This document shows, one piece after another, positions 11,593 through 21,371 of a DNA stretch of 64,000 nucleotides. Source of the DNA: Sambucus nigra (taxonomy: Eukaryota; Streptophyta; Magnoliopsida; Dipsacales; Adoxaceae). The translations under genes and the position numbers were made by a program. Each line of letters begins with the position of its first letter. Positions within the stretch are counted from its first letter, which is position 1. The notes beneath the pieces were generated by a model that was not told the DNA's origin, made no database searches, and saw only the letters and a program-made list of their open reading frames with translations. The stretch is from NCBI GenBank assembly GCA_949130495.1, contig OX422215.1, positions 13,245,302 to 13,309,301 on the forward strand. The letters are read 5' to 3'.

Positions 11593-13116
11593 CTACAAGT
11601 CTAAGGATGTTCTTGATTAAACATGGGAAATCTCATATCGTTTGCAAAAAGTTCATAGATTCTTAATCCCTAGGGTTATGGATATTAAATTTCTTTCACA
11701 ATTATTTCTTCGATTGCGATGGGTGAAGTTCAATTATATGTTAGAACAATAGATCCTCGCAAGTTGGTTAATCATTGTGTGAATAGGTATGAGATCATAA
11801 TTTGGAGGAATTCACGTCCAAGAAATAATTTGGATTGTGATACCCCTTGATAGACTTATATATTTTGTTTACCCGACCGATGAACTATTTTATAATCCTA
11901 TAGAATTAAGTTTTAGAATCAAGGAATTGATCAAATATTAATTAAAATCGGTTAGTAGAAAATTTATTTAACCAAGAGGGTATCGAAAACATAACGTGGG
12001 GAATCGTAATATACCGTAATCAACTATAATAATAAGAACACATTCTTTCGAGTGATTTATAAATAATTAAATTTGAGTGCAATCATGATTCTTTAGTGGA
12101 ATGAATCGTGATTAAATAAATAAAGGATATAAATTAGACGGTTATAAATTGGGATTTCCTAGTATTTACTTTGAATCCAGTTTATTTATTTATCTTTGGT
12201 CCCTAGTATAGTCATTGCCCAAGTAGTAGGAGCGAAACTCTATAAAACCCTAGTTTAGCTAAAGCCCGTGAATTATCCCTCCCCCACCACACACCACCAC
12301 ACACACACACACACACACACACACACCACCCCACCCCACCCCGTCCCCTGCCCCCCTCCACCACCCCCTCCCCCACCACACACCACCACACACACACACA
12401 CACCCCACCCCACCCCACCCCCTACAAGTCTAAGGATGTTCTCGATTAAACATGGGAAATCTCATATCGTTTGCAAAAAGTTCATAGATTCTTAATCCCT
12501 AGGGTTATGGATATTAAATTTCTTTCACAATTATTTCTTCAATTGCGATGGGTGAAGTTCAATTATATGTTAGAACAATATATCCTCGCAAGTTGGTCAA
12601 TCATTGTGTGAATAGGTATGAGATCATAATTTGGAGGGATTCACGTCCAAGAAATAATTTGGATTGTGATACCCCTTGATAGACTTATATGTTTTGTTTA
12701 CCCGACCGATGAACTATTTTATAATCCTATACAATTAAGTTTTAGAATCAAGGAATTGATCAGATATTCACTAAAATCGGTTAGTAGAAAATTTATTTCA
12801 CCAAGAGGGTATCGAAAACATAACGTGTGGAATCGTAATATACCGTAATCAACTTTAATAATAAGAACACATTCTTTCGAGTGATTTATAAATAATTAAA
12901 TTTGAGTGCAATCATGATTATTTAGTGGAATGAATCGTGATTAAATAAATAAAGGATATAAATTAGACGGTTATAAATTGGGATTTCCCTGTATTTACTT
13001 TGAATCCAGTTTATTTAGTTATCGTTGGTCCCTAGTATAGTCATTGCCCAAGTAGTAGGAGCGAAACTCTATAAAACCCTAGTTTAGCTAAAGCCCGTGA
13101 ATTATCCCTCCCCCAC

Positions 13117-13117
<1 letters not shown>
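11593..13117. repeat. Direct tandem duplication of ~829 bp inside the CACTA element
   Basis: Copy 1 starts at 11593 and copy 2 at 12422, both with CTACAAGTCTAAGGATGTTC. They stay aligned, with only scattered substitutions, to the GTGAATTATCCCTCCCCCAC end at about 12290 and 13117, followed by a (CA)n and CCCC tract. The open stretches in this area exist only because the repeats lack stops. No protein is supported. Confidence 0.9.
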
Positions 13118-13161
<44 letters not shown>

Positions 13162-13500
13162 ACACCACCCCCTGCCCCCCTCCCCCACCACACACCACCA
13201 CACACACACACACACACCACCCCACCCCACCCCCTGCCCCCCTCCACCACCCCCTCCCCCAAAACACACCACACACATACACACACACACCGCACCCCAC
13301 CCCACCCCCTACCCCCTCCACCACCCCCTCCCCCACCACACACCACCACACACACACACACCCCACCCCACCCCCTGCCCCCCTCCACCACCCCCTCCCC
13401 CACCCTGCCCCACCCCGCCCCACCTCGCCCCATCCCCCACACACGCACACACATACACACATATACATATACACGTACACACATAAATATACACACAAAT
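13109..13500. repeat. CA/CCC-rich simple-sequence tract
   Basis: Alternating (CA)n and C-rich blocks (CACCCC, CCCTGCCC) ending in a (CATA)-like tract. Shorter versions occur at 11219-11335, 11507-11592 and 12287-12421. The arginine-free Gly/Val/Cys peptides readable from it are artefacts of the repeat. Confidence 0.9.
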
Positions 13501-13513
13501 ATATATATAAATG

Positions 13514-13541
13514 GAAGAGAGAGAGAGAGAAATTGGACCTG

Positions 13542-13577
<36 letters not shown>

Positions 13578-13580
13578 AGC

Positions 13581-13620
<40 letters not shown>
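13514..13620. repeat. (GA)n microsatellite
   Basis: Nearly continuous GA dinucleotide repeat broken by short unique pieces (AATTGGACCTGAAAG and CAGCGTT). It lies between the CA-rich tract and the right subterminal palindromes of the CACTA element. Confidence 0.95.
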
Positions 13621-13624
<4 letters not shown>

Positions 13625-13683
13625 AACGGTGGGAGGGAAAAAATAAGGGGGAAAGGGTTTTTGCTGGAAAAGTTGTCACGGTC

Positions 13684-13869
13684 GTGTCAAGGTCATTGAC
13701 CGTGACAAGAATTGTCACGGTCAATGACCGTGACAAGACCGTGACAATTAAATTTATCATGGACTTGTCACGGTCAATGACCGTGACAATTAGTTATCAC
13801 GGTCGTGTCAAGGTCAATGACCGTGACATAAAACGCGTGTTTTTTTGTCACGGTCAATGACCTTGACAA
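13684..13869. promoter_or_regulatory. Right subterminal palindrome cluster of the CACTA element
   Basis: Five copies of the same palindrome at 13684, 13712, 13765, 13805 and 13845, with extra half-sites between them. This mirrors the seven-site left cluster. The cluster also sits upstream of the minus-strand transposase-like gene, so the encoded protein could regulate its own promoter. Confidence 0.85.
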
Positions 13870-14960
13870 GGCTGGCCGGCTGAAAGGTGACAATTTGCCC
13901 ATTTTGGTGTAGTGAGACAAAAGAAAAAAGGGGAAGCCACCCCGAAAGGTGGCATCCAAATACATACTGGTGCGTGCGAAACCAAGATGATTCAATAAGG
14001 GTTCGGAGGCTTAGTTACGAAATGGGAAGGTGTTAGGCACCCATTCCGCCCTTTCGGTCTCTCATGGATATTTGTTATTTTCCTTTCGTTTCCCCCCGTG
14101 ATATGTGTGCATGTGTATATATATATAATGGAGGTAGGAATCCTCGACTAGTATCATGGAAAAGATAAAACGAGTCATCCGTTGGAAGTTACAAGAATAA
14201 TATTAGAAAAATAATATTTACGCGATTACCCCTACGTTGATCGTTATAAGGGAACGATAACGCATATGGAGCAATGCGTCACAAATATATAGAATATAAG
14301 AAGATTAGATTTAGAGAAATATAAAATAAGAGAAAAAGTGAGAAAAAGGACTCGAGTCTCGGGTTTTACCCCGAGACACCTACGTAGCCTATAAAGGCAT
14401 CAAAGTCCACGTAGTTCGCATACAAAACGAGGGGTGGGGTTTATCACATAAATCCAAATGGGAATCTTTTATTTGGAAGTGTGTGTTTGTGTAGAAAAAG
14501 TGTTTTAGTTGTGAGAAAAGTGTGGAAAAAGTGTGAGAATCCCGACTTGGAATTTATGAGTAAACGCTTTTTTTCTTGTCTTTTGGGTTTTATGAAAATA
14601 AAAGATGTACAATAATACTAAATAAAAAGTATATTAGGATGTGTGAGATGAGATAATAAAAGTGCTAAATAGGAAAACAAGTTATTGGGAATTTAAGAGA
14701 ATTTAAGAGAGAGTTTGAGAATGTTGGACCTTCTTGAAGATCTTGAGCCTGATCTTGAATGTTGGAGAGAAGCCCTTGGACTTGGATGATGATGGAGCGT
14801 GGCTAATTCACCAAGTTTGATGAAAAGGATGATGAAAAGTGGGAGTAAAAAAGGGATTTGGAAGTTGAAATCATGTTGCCTTCGAGAGAGGTTTTTGGGA
14901 TTCGTTCAAATAGATTTTTATCAGATCCGGGCTCCCCTTGAAAATGAGGTGAAGGCCTCC

Positions 14961-14967
14961 TTTTATA
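14961..14967 (-). promoter_or_regulatory. TATA box of Tat-1 LTR promoter
   Basis: The minus strand reads CCTATAAAAGGAGG. The same box occurs at the matching place in the related LTR (19595-19601), which supports it as the Pol II promoter that drives element transcription leftward. Confidence 0.65.
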
Positions 14968-15110
14968 GGCCCAGGTGAGTGCCGATCGGCATAGACTTGT
15001 TCCTGCCTATCGGCAGGTGCCGATAGGCAGGGTCTGGAACCTGCCATTTGGCAGTGCGCTTCAGGCTTCTTCGGAAAATCGATCGTCGAGGGCAAACTGT
15101 TGGTCATAAT

Positions 15111-15790
15111 CGTGCACAGGGCATACCGTTAGAAAGTTAATTCAGAGGCCTTTGAAAGTCCTTTGGACCTCTCCCGGGTTTGGGAGTTGACTTTGGGTCA
15201 AATATGGCTCGGAAGCGTTTATCGGTGCATTGGACGGGGAATCGTGCAGACGCAAACAGATCGTTCGTCCAGATGGTAAGTCCGAATCGTGCACGGGGCA
15301 GACCATTGGAAAGGTTAGGATATGTACTTAGACATTCCAAAGATTTTGACCCGGTGTGGAGAGTTGACTTTGGTCAACCGGGCCCGAGAAGCGTTCGGTG
15401 GCCTCTCGGAGTCAAATGGATCGTTCATCCGCATGGAAAGTCAGAATTGCGCACGGGATGGACCGTTGGAAAGTGTATTCAGTTCCCTTCGAATATTCAT
15501 TCAGCCTTAGTCAAGATGAAGAGTTGACATAGGTCAAAAAGAGCCCGGGAGCACCCAGTGGCCTCTAGGTCAAGTTCCGGATGCAAACGAATCATTCGTC
15601 CGCATGGTAAGTCGGAATCGCGCACGGGGTGGACCATTGGAAAGGGTATTCAGTGCCCTTCGAAGATTCATTCAGTCTCGTTCGAGACAAAAAGTTTGAC
15701 TTTTAGGTCAAACTGAGCCGGGGAGTGCCCGATGGCCTCCAAGTCAGTACTCGGGACATGACCTGGGTTTACAGTGATGAAGGGAGGTAC
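15111..15790. repeat. Four diverged tandem repeats inside the Tat-1 LTR
   Basis: Four units of about 160-177 bp, anchored by GCACGGGG-like boxes at about 15111, 15288, 15448 and 15619. Each also has a GTTGACTTTGGTCAA-like box and a CGTTCGTCCGCATGG-like box. The same four-unit pattern recurs at about 19713, 19888, 20048 and 20219 in the related LTR. They lie between the LTR start and the TATA box, in the U3 enhancer position. Confidence 0.8.
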
Positions 15791-15837
15791 TAGGGACATA
15801 AGGAGAGTTAGGGGGTAACAAAATGGGGTGTCTACAA

Positions 15838-16288
15838 GATCCGTTTCAACCTAGAACCGCGGATACGATAGCCTTGCAATCAATAGCCTACTATCACTCC
15901 GATCATACAAGAACAAATTATACTCAGAATAGTATTATACTCATACAACATACACAAGACGAGTAGTGCAAACCAAATATGAGCTCACCACGAAACAATG
16001 TATAGATATACGTTCTATAATATTACCCCAAAGTCAAAAATGTATAGATATACCTTCTATAATATACCTTCTACAAGATCCAGGTGAGATATCGTAAAAA
16101 CAACCCGTTCCACCCTGGAACCGCGGATACGATAGCCTTGCAATCACTATCCTACTATCGCTCCGATCATACAAGAACAAATTATACTCAGAAGAGTATT
16201 ATACTCATACAATATACATAAGACGAGTAGTGCAAACCAAATATGAGCTCACCACGAAAAATGTATAGATATACCTTCTATAATATTA
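15838..16288. repeat. Local direct duplication of ~190 bp
   Basis: 15838-16028 and 16078-16288 are near-copies. Both contain AACCGCGGATACGATAGCC, AAGACGAGTAGTGCAAACC and CTCACCACGAAA, with few differences, and are offset by about 245 bp. Tat-1 inserted right beside the left copy. Confidence 0.85.
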
Positions 16289-16485
16289 CCGATACTACCA
16301 CCAAACTCAAATCACACACATGAATCTATGGCTAACAAAATATTGTGACTAAATCTTACAACACAAAATATACCTCCTTCATCCAAGGTGAAACTCATAA
16401 TAATAACTTCGCCAGTCTCCCTGACTGCTCTAAATGGCTCCTCGACATAGTACACTAGTCTTAACCAAACCAAAAACTACTTTAA

Positions 16486-16785
16486 TCAGTGCCCCCATCT
16501 AGGCACCCTACTCTTGTCCTTTAACTCATATTGGGCAAGGAAAAATCGTGCGATTCTACATTCTACATCACCATATTCCTCATCTCGGGCCACCCTAACC
16601 ATGTTAAGGTTATCAGTATCTCAGATGCTAATAGCCTCAATCCTGACAATTACCCTCATAGTTCCTTCAGCTCCTTTAGGCAAAAAGAAATACACTACCA
16701 GCCTCGACGACCCTGTTCTGATGAATCCCCAGGTGGATGTCCACCTGTGGGGTTTCACGAACACAAATTCTTTCAGTCTTTACCC
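16486..16785 (-). pseudogene. Unrecognised minus-strand open stretch with one stop
   Basis: Read on the minus strand from about 16785 to a TGA at 16486-16488, the frame is open for about 100 codons apart from one internal TGA. The composition is protein-like (for example YFFLPKGAEGTMRVIVRIEA before the stop and MVRVARDEEYGDVECRIARF after it), unlike the simple-sequence peptides around it. I do not recognise it. It could be a captured gene fragment, an element ORF relic or chance. The plus-strand peptides over the same bases look less protein-like. Confidence 0.3.
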
Positions 16786-17753
16786 TTGACTTAATTCTTC
16801 AACACATCCAGCTCCACTCTTAAGGAGGCATTAACATTAATAGTATAAGGGGCACGACATTGCCCTCATATTTACAAGAAATTAGAGTAAAATCTCCATA
16901 AGCATTAGAAACACTTTCTAGTGATCCTATCATTCCACTGAAGGACTCTTTCTTCATTGTACCTACCTTTATTCGGTACAAACTTCACTTATTCATATAA
17001 CTCTTTATTCACTTTCGCCTCTAACCGATCCTCATGTGAATAATTCAGAAATTGGACTCTCCTCCCTTCTGATAAATTAAAGGAATTTGAAGTTAAAACC
17101 ATCCGTAAAATTCCTCTATGAGCAAAACATTCCGCTCACCCAAATATGGTGATCACCATTCCCACCATTTAAACATTGCTCCAACGAGTGAAAAAAAAAT
17201 TCCTCAAATTTTCACATTTTGGCATTTCTATACCGTGATCTAAGACAAAGCTTCTGAGCCTTCTACTTCCACTGAATAACACTACACTTCCTTCGCATAA
17301 CTTAAACTTCTATGTATGGTCCTTATGAGACACCCTTCAGACTTTTTCCCAATTTAACTTCACTGGGTGATTCGAGTTTAGCACCACTCTCTACTATAGT
17401 GGTACTTGGATAATTATAACTACTATGCTTTAGTACTCGTTGCAGAAATCCATAATAATGTCATAAAGGAAGTGACCTCTACTTCGGTCCTCGTCCCTGA
17501 CTTCAACTTACAGCTCCTACTAAGCCTCGCCCCCAACTACCCTCATACGGCCTTCCCTGGTCGCCCTTCATCGATCAACAAACGAATCTCACATGAGCGT
17601 GCAAAATATTTACTACAATCTTACATGATATTAGGAGAACGAAATCCCATAATAGGAATCAACAATCCTAATCATAAGGCTTTATCTCAAATAGAAAGCA
17701 ACGTTGAAAGCGTAGTACATCCGTGCAGATTCCTAAGGACACTAAAATTTGAT

Positions 17754-17765
17754 GCTCTGATACCA
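17754..17765 (-). promoter_or_regulatory. tRNA-iMet-type primer-binding site
   Basis: The minus strand reads TGGTATCAGAGC, the standard PBS complementary to initiator tRNA-Met, two bases inside the LTR end at 17768. This shows that the element to its left ran on the minus strand and that the LTR to its right is its 5' LTR. Confidence 0.8.
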
Positions 17766-18736
17766 TCTATAACACCCTGCCTAATAAAACATCGGGTGAC
17801 CAATCCTTCACCAGATTAAAATAGGAATCTCGTATGGTTCATTCTCAGCATCACTGTTGAAAATAAATTTAATTACTAATAACTTATTAAGTTGGAGTTA
17901 AAATTTTATTTAACTAATCTTTTTAACCAGACCAACCAAGTAAAACAATCAAAACAATTTATAAACCACAACTGAAATGAAATAAATAAATAATCGAACT
18001 CTCGGTAAAATAATATACAACCAAATCGAAATGCCACAAACTAAATTGCGGTAAAATAATAAATCAATACAATTGGGCTATCTACCTGAGTGTTTTTATA
18101 ATACCTCTTATCTAGATCACAAGGATAGAAGCATCTAAAATAATCATGCTTGCACCCACAGCTACTGCAGCAAATGTCTGACTCGAAAGAATCATCATCT
18201 AGGCGTCCCTGTGCCTGGACACCTAATATCTATACATATATAGCAAGAGAGGGGAAAATAGATAAACGGGTCAAAGCTCGAGTTTTGAAAACATTTGGCA
18301 AGTGCATTAAATGCCATATTTTAAAATACGAAACCTCTCATATTTAAACTGGTATCGCACTCTCATGAGATACACCTTACCACTCTTCTAATAATTTACC
18401 CTATCTCATACATTTTAAACAACCTAGTTAAGCTACCCCTCCTAACTAATCTCTTTCCCCTATCTTTTAAATCCTCATAACTACCACCTACCTTGTGTGA
18501 TATAATATAACTTGTACCGTATCTATTACATAAGCTTTTAGTTGATATAATCATCAATGTGATATATACATATAGTTCTCATTTCTATATATCACCATAC
18601 CATTCATATTCCTTAACTTTCACTAGTTTAAATACCATTTTCACTTTAACATATAATATCCCTTATATATATAGTTCTCATTTGAACCTACGATTCACAC
18701 TTGTATTAGTCCAGATATAATCTACCGAAAGAAGAA

Positions 18737-18898
18737 TAATGAGATAGGAATCATCGACTTGTACCATGGAAGAGGTAAAGCGAGTCATCCTTAAGAAGGT
18801 ATAAAAATATTAGAAAATAGGATTTACGCGATTATCCTTACGTTGACCGTTATGATGGAATGATAACGCATGTGGAATAATATGCCACTAAGAACAAA

Positions 18899-18937
<39 letters not shown>

Positions 18938-20434
18938 AGAGAGTTTAGAGAAAATACAAAATGAGAGAAAAAGTAAAAATAGGACTCGAGTGACGCATTT
19001 TACCCCATGATACCTATGTAGCCTATAGAGGCATCAATGTCCACGTAGTTCGCATGAAAAATGAGGGGTGTGGTTTATCCCATAAATCCAATCGGGAGAT
19101 TCTCTTATTTGTGTGTGGGTCGAAAAAGTGTTTTAGTTGTGAGAAAAGTGTAAGAAAAGTATGAGAATTCCCGTTTGGAATTTATAAGCAACCCCTATTT
19201 TTCTTGTTTTTTGGGTTTGTTATTTGTATGAAAATAAGAGATGTGCAATAATACTAAATAAAAAGTATATTAGGATGTGTGAGATGAGATAATAAAAGTG
19301 CTAAGTAATAAAATAAGTTATTGTGAATTTATGAGAATTTAAGGAGAGAGTTGAGAAAATTGGACCTTCTTGAAGATCTTGATCTTGATCTTGAATGTTG
19401 GAGAGAATCCCTTAGACTTGTATGATGATGGAGGGTAGTGAATTCACCAAGTTTGATGAAAAGGATGATGAAAAGTGAAGGTTGGAAAAGGATTTGGGTG
19501 TAGAAATCACGTTGACTTCGAGAGAGGTTTTCTTGATTTGATGAGAGTGATATGTTTTTGATCTGGCTCCTCTTGCAAGTGAGGTCAGGCCCCCTTTTAT
19601 AGGCCCAGGGCATTGCCGATCGGCATAGCCCTGTTCCTGCCAATCGACAGATTGTCCATATTTCAGGCCTTTTCGAAAAATCAGCCGCAGAACGCAAACC
19701 GTTGATCGTAATCATGCACGGGGAAGACCGTTGGAAATTTAATTCAGAGACCTTCGAAAGTCCTTAGAGTTCTCCTGGGTTCAGGAGTTGACTTTGGGTC
19801 AAATATGTCTCGGAAGCATCCGTCAATCCATTAGACGGGGAATCGTCGGACATAAACGGATCGTTCGTTCGCATGGTACGTCCGAATCACACACGGGGTG
19901 GAATTTTTGAAAGGTTAGGAGATTTACTTTGACATTCCAAAGAGTTTGATACAGTTTGAGGAGTTAAATTTGGTCAACCAGGCCCTGGAAGTATTCAGTG
20001 GCCTCTCGGAGTAAAACAAATCGTTCGTCCGTATGGTATGTCGGAATCGTGCACGGGATGGACCATTGGAAAGGGGTTTCAGTTCCCTTTGAAGATTCAT
20101 TTAGTCTCGATTGAGCTGAAGAGTTGACTTTGGTCAAATGGAACCCGGGAGCACCCAGTGATTACCAGATCAGATTTTAGGGGAAAATGGGTCGTTCGTC
20201 CGCATGGTAAGTCGGAATCGCGCATGGGACGAATCGTTGGAAAGGGGCTCCAGTGCCCTTTGAAGATTCATTCATTCTTGGTCAAGATGAAGATTTGACT
20301 TTTGGTCAAATGGAGTCTGGGAGTGACCAATGGCTTTTAGGTCAATACTCGGGGTATGACCTAGGTTTTTAGTGATGAGGGGAGGTGCTAGGGACCTAAG
20401 GAGAGTTTGGGGGTAACAGAATGGGGTGTCTATA
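18737..20434 (-). repeat. Partial or solo LTR related to Tat-1
   Basis: Aligns by eye along its whole length with the Tat-1 LTR (14128-15836). Shared features include GGTAGGAATC/AGATAGGAATC, the ACGCGATTA and GTTGACCGTTAT-like boxes, the CCTATAAAAGG TATA box, the four tandem units, and the end TGGGGTGTCTATA. The LTR start that reads TGTAGACA in Tat-1 is TATAGACA here. The 3' part of the LTR (about 400 bp) is missing, and no internal sequence follows, so it is a truncated solo LTR or a recombination remnant. Confidence 0.75.
19595..19601 (-). promoter_or_regulatory. TATA box of the second Tat-type LTR
   Basis: The minus strand reads CCTATAAAAGGGGG, at the same relative position as the Tat-1 LTR box at 14961-14967. 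Confidence 0.6.
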
Positions 20435-21159
20435 ATGGGGTGCCATAGTTAGGTGAGTAATTACTTTTGTGTCACTTTACTCGCATGTTATCATATCGTT
20501 TAATTTAAAATACTCTATTGTGATATTTATCATGTATGATGCTTATGTCTGGGTTCACGGAACCTAACTGGTAAGAGTATCTAGTGTTCATGTTGTGGTC
20601 TCTGACCCCATTGCATTGACTAACATTTCAGGTATGATTGGTAGAGTAGCTTCACATGATGGATTGGAGATTTTTGGTGTCCGGCTGGAGATTTACTTTT
20701 ATTTCTTTAGTAGTTTAGACTATTTTTATTCTATCGTTTTATTTATAAGACTATTAATTTTGGATGTTGTGGGCCATTCGGTTCCACTGTTGCTTACAGT
20801 TTCCAGTTAGAGATCTGTAGCTGGAATATTTATTGGATATTATTCTATCTCTAGGAGTTGAGATTTTTGGAGTTTTAATGGTGATGAATTTATTTGCATG
20901 GATGTTTATATTCATCGGATTAATTCAAATTATATATTGTGGAAAAAGTTTTTAAAGTATCGTATGTATATCACATGGTGAGAATGATTTTTTATTGGTT
21001 ACGTCCAGCGTAGGTTGGCGGTGGTGGCGGTCCACCTCGATATCCAATCAGTGCGGGATGTTATAGCTATGGAGGATGGTTCCTCATTGCCTTCTTTGGA
21101 TGTTGTGGTAGGAGAGGAATCAGAGTTGTTTCAAAGGTGTTGATCTTGTGCCTACTAGA

Positions 21160-21371
21160 ATTCTCCATATTTTTTAGTTCTCTCATTACCTGGAATAAGC
21201 AGAGTATTAGCCCAAATCTTTCATTGATCATTTATTTTTAAAGGGGATCCATATGGGTGACTAGTCTTTTGGGGGCTTAGTTTTGTTTTTCTGTCAACAT
21301 CTTGTATACCATTTTTTGCCCCCTTAGGCGAGTTGGTTGTTAATGAATCAGTTACATAACAAAAAAAAAAT
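21160..21371 (+). mobile_element. Possible truncated LINE or retroposed 3' tail
   Basis: The plus strand ends with TTTTTTGCCCCCTTAGGCGAG, then GTTGTTAATGAATCAGTTACA, then an A10 tract at 21361-21371. A 'TTGCCCCCTT...AATAAA-like...poly(A)' end is the usual look of plant L1-type LINE 3' ends. No reverse transcriptase is present, so this would be a heavily 5'-truncated copy. I could not define a target duplication. Confidence 0.35.

Larger units (their letters stand above)
8821..13914. mobile_element. CACTA (En/Spm) DNA transposon, non-autonomous, inserted in Tat-1 LTR
   Basis: The left end starts CACTACACCAAA and the right end finishes TTTGGTGTAGTG, a 12-bp terminal inverted repeat of the CACTA class. 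The 3-bp target duplication AGA is present at 8818-8820 and 13915-13917. Joining the flanks restores a continuous LTR. The 5,094-bp element holds one TNPA/Transposase_24-like gene on the minus strand, subterminal palindromes at both ends, a tandem duplication and long simple repeats. I find no TNPD-type DDE transposase, so mobility would need help from another copy. Confidence 0.95.
1..15836 (-). mobile_element. Tat-1: decayed Ty3/gypsy Tat/Ogre-lineage LTR retrotransposon, 3' end outside window
   Basis: On the minus strand the order from right to left is 5' LTR (15836 to 8652), PBS (8650), leader, gag, PR, RT, RNase H, a second archaeal-type RNase H, and INT, which ends at 334. The doubled RNase H is the known hallmark of the Tat/Ogre branch of Ty3/gypsy. 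The 3' LTR is not in the window, so the element continues left of base 1. Every domain is broken by stops or frameshifts, so this copy is old and cannot be autonomous. The 5' LTR is split by the CACTA transposon at 8821-13914. The 5-bp target duplication cannot be checked because one end is missing. Confidence 0.88.
8652..15836 (-). repeat. Tat-1 5' LTR, split by a CACTA insertion
   Basis: On the minus strand the LTR begins TGTAGACACCCC at 15836, a familiar Tat/Ogre LTR start, and ends with ...CACA beside the PBS at 8652. Without the 5,094-bp CACTA insertion and its 3-bp duplication it would be about 2.1 kb. A second, partial copy of a related LTR lies at 18737-20434. The left fragment is 8652-8820 and the right fragment 13915-15836. 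Confidence 0.8.
15837..17753 (-). other. Leader region of a third LTR retrotransposon, no recognised coding sequence
   Basis: This lies inside the PBS at 17754-17765, so it should be the 5' untranslated part of a minus-strand element whose remainder lies left of 15837, displaced by Tat-1. I find no gag or pol motif. It holds a local duplication (15838-16288) and one unusual minus-strand open stretch (16486-16785), both listed separately. The rest is featureless AT-rich sequence. Confidence 0.5.
17768..21065 (-). repeat. 5' LTR of the third retrotransposon, split by a Tat-type LTR
   Basis: The ends are inverted copies, TATAACACCC at 17768 and GGGATGTTATA ending at 21065, matching the TGTAACACCC...GGGTGTTACA style of chromovirus (Tekay/Del-type) LTRs with one substitution. 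The left part (17768-18736) and right part (20435-21065) together make about 1.6 kb. Between them is the Tat-related LTR fragment. Lineage is inferred from the end sequences only, and no protein of this element is in the window. Confidence 0.55.

Noticed and set aside
12212..13760. Long open frames on both strands (up to 239 codons) rich in Gly, Val, Cys or His, Thr, Pro
   Set aside because: They are translations of (CA)n, C-rich and (GA)n repeats inside the CACTA element, with no codon bias or domain.
15137..15527. Frames of 62-115 codons in the Tat-1 LTR tandem repeats
   Set aside because: They follow the tandem repeat units and occur on both strands; LTR regulatory sequence is the simpler reading.
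14871..20434. Possibility that the two Tat-type LTRs are the 5' and 3' LTRs of one element
   Set aside because: Both are in the same orientation, but the sequence between them is leader and LTR of another element with its own PBS, and the right copy is truncated. Tat-1 internal sequence lies on the other side of its LTR.
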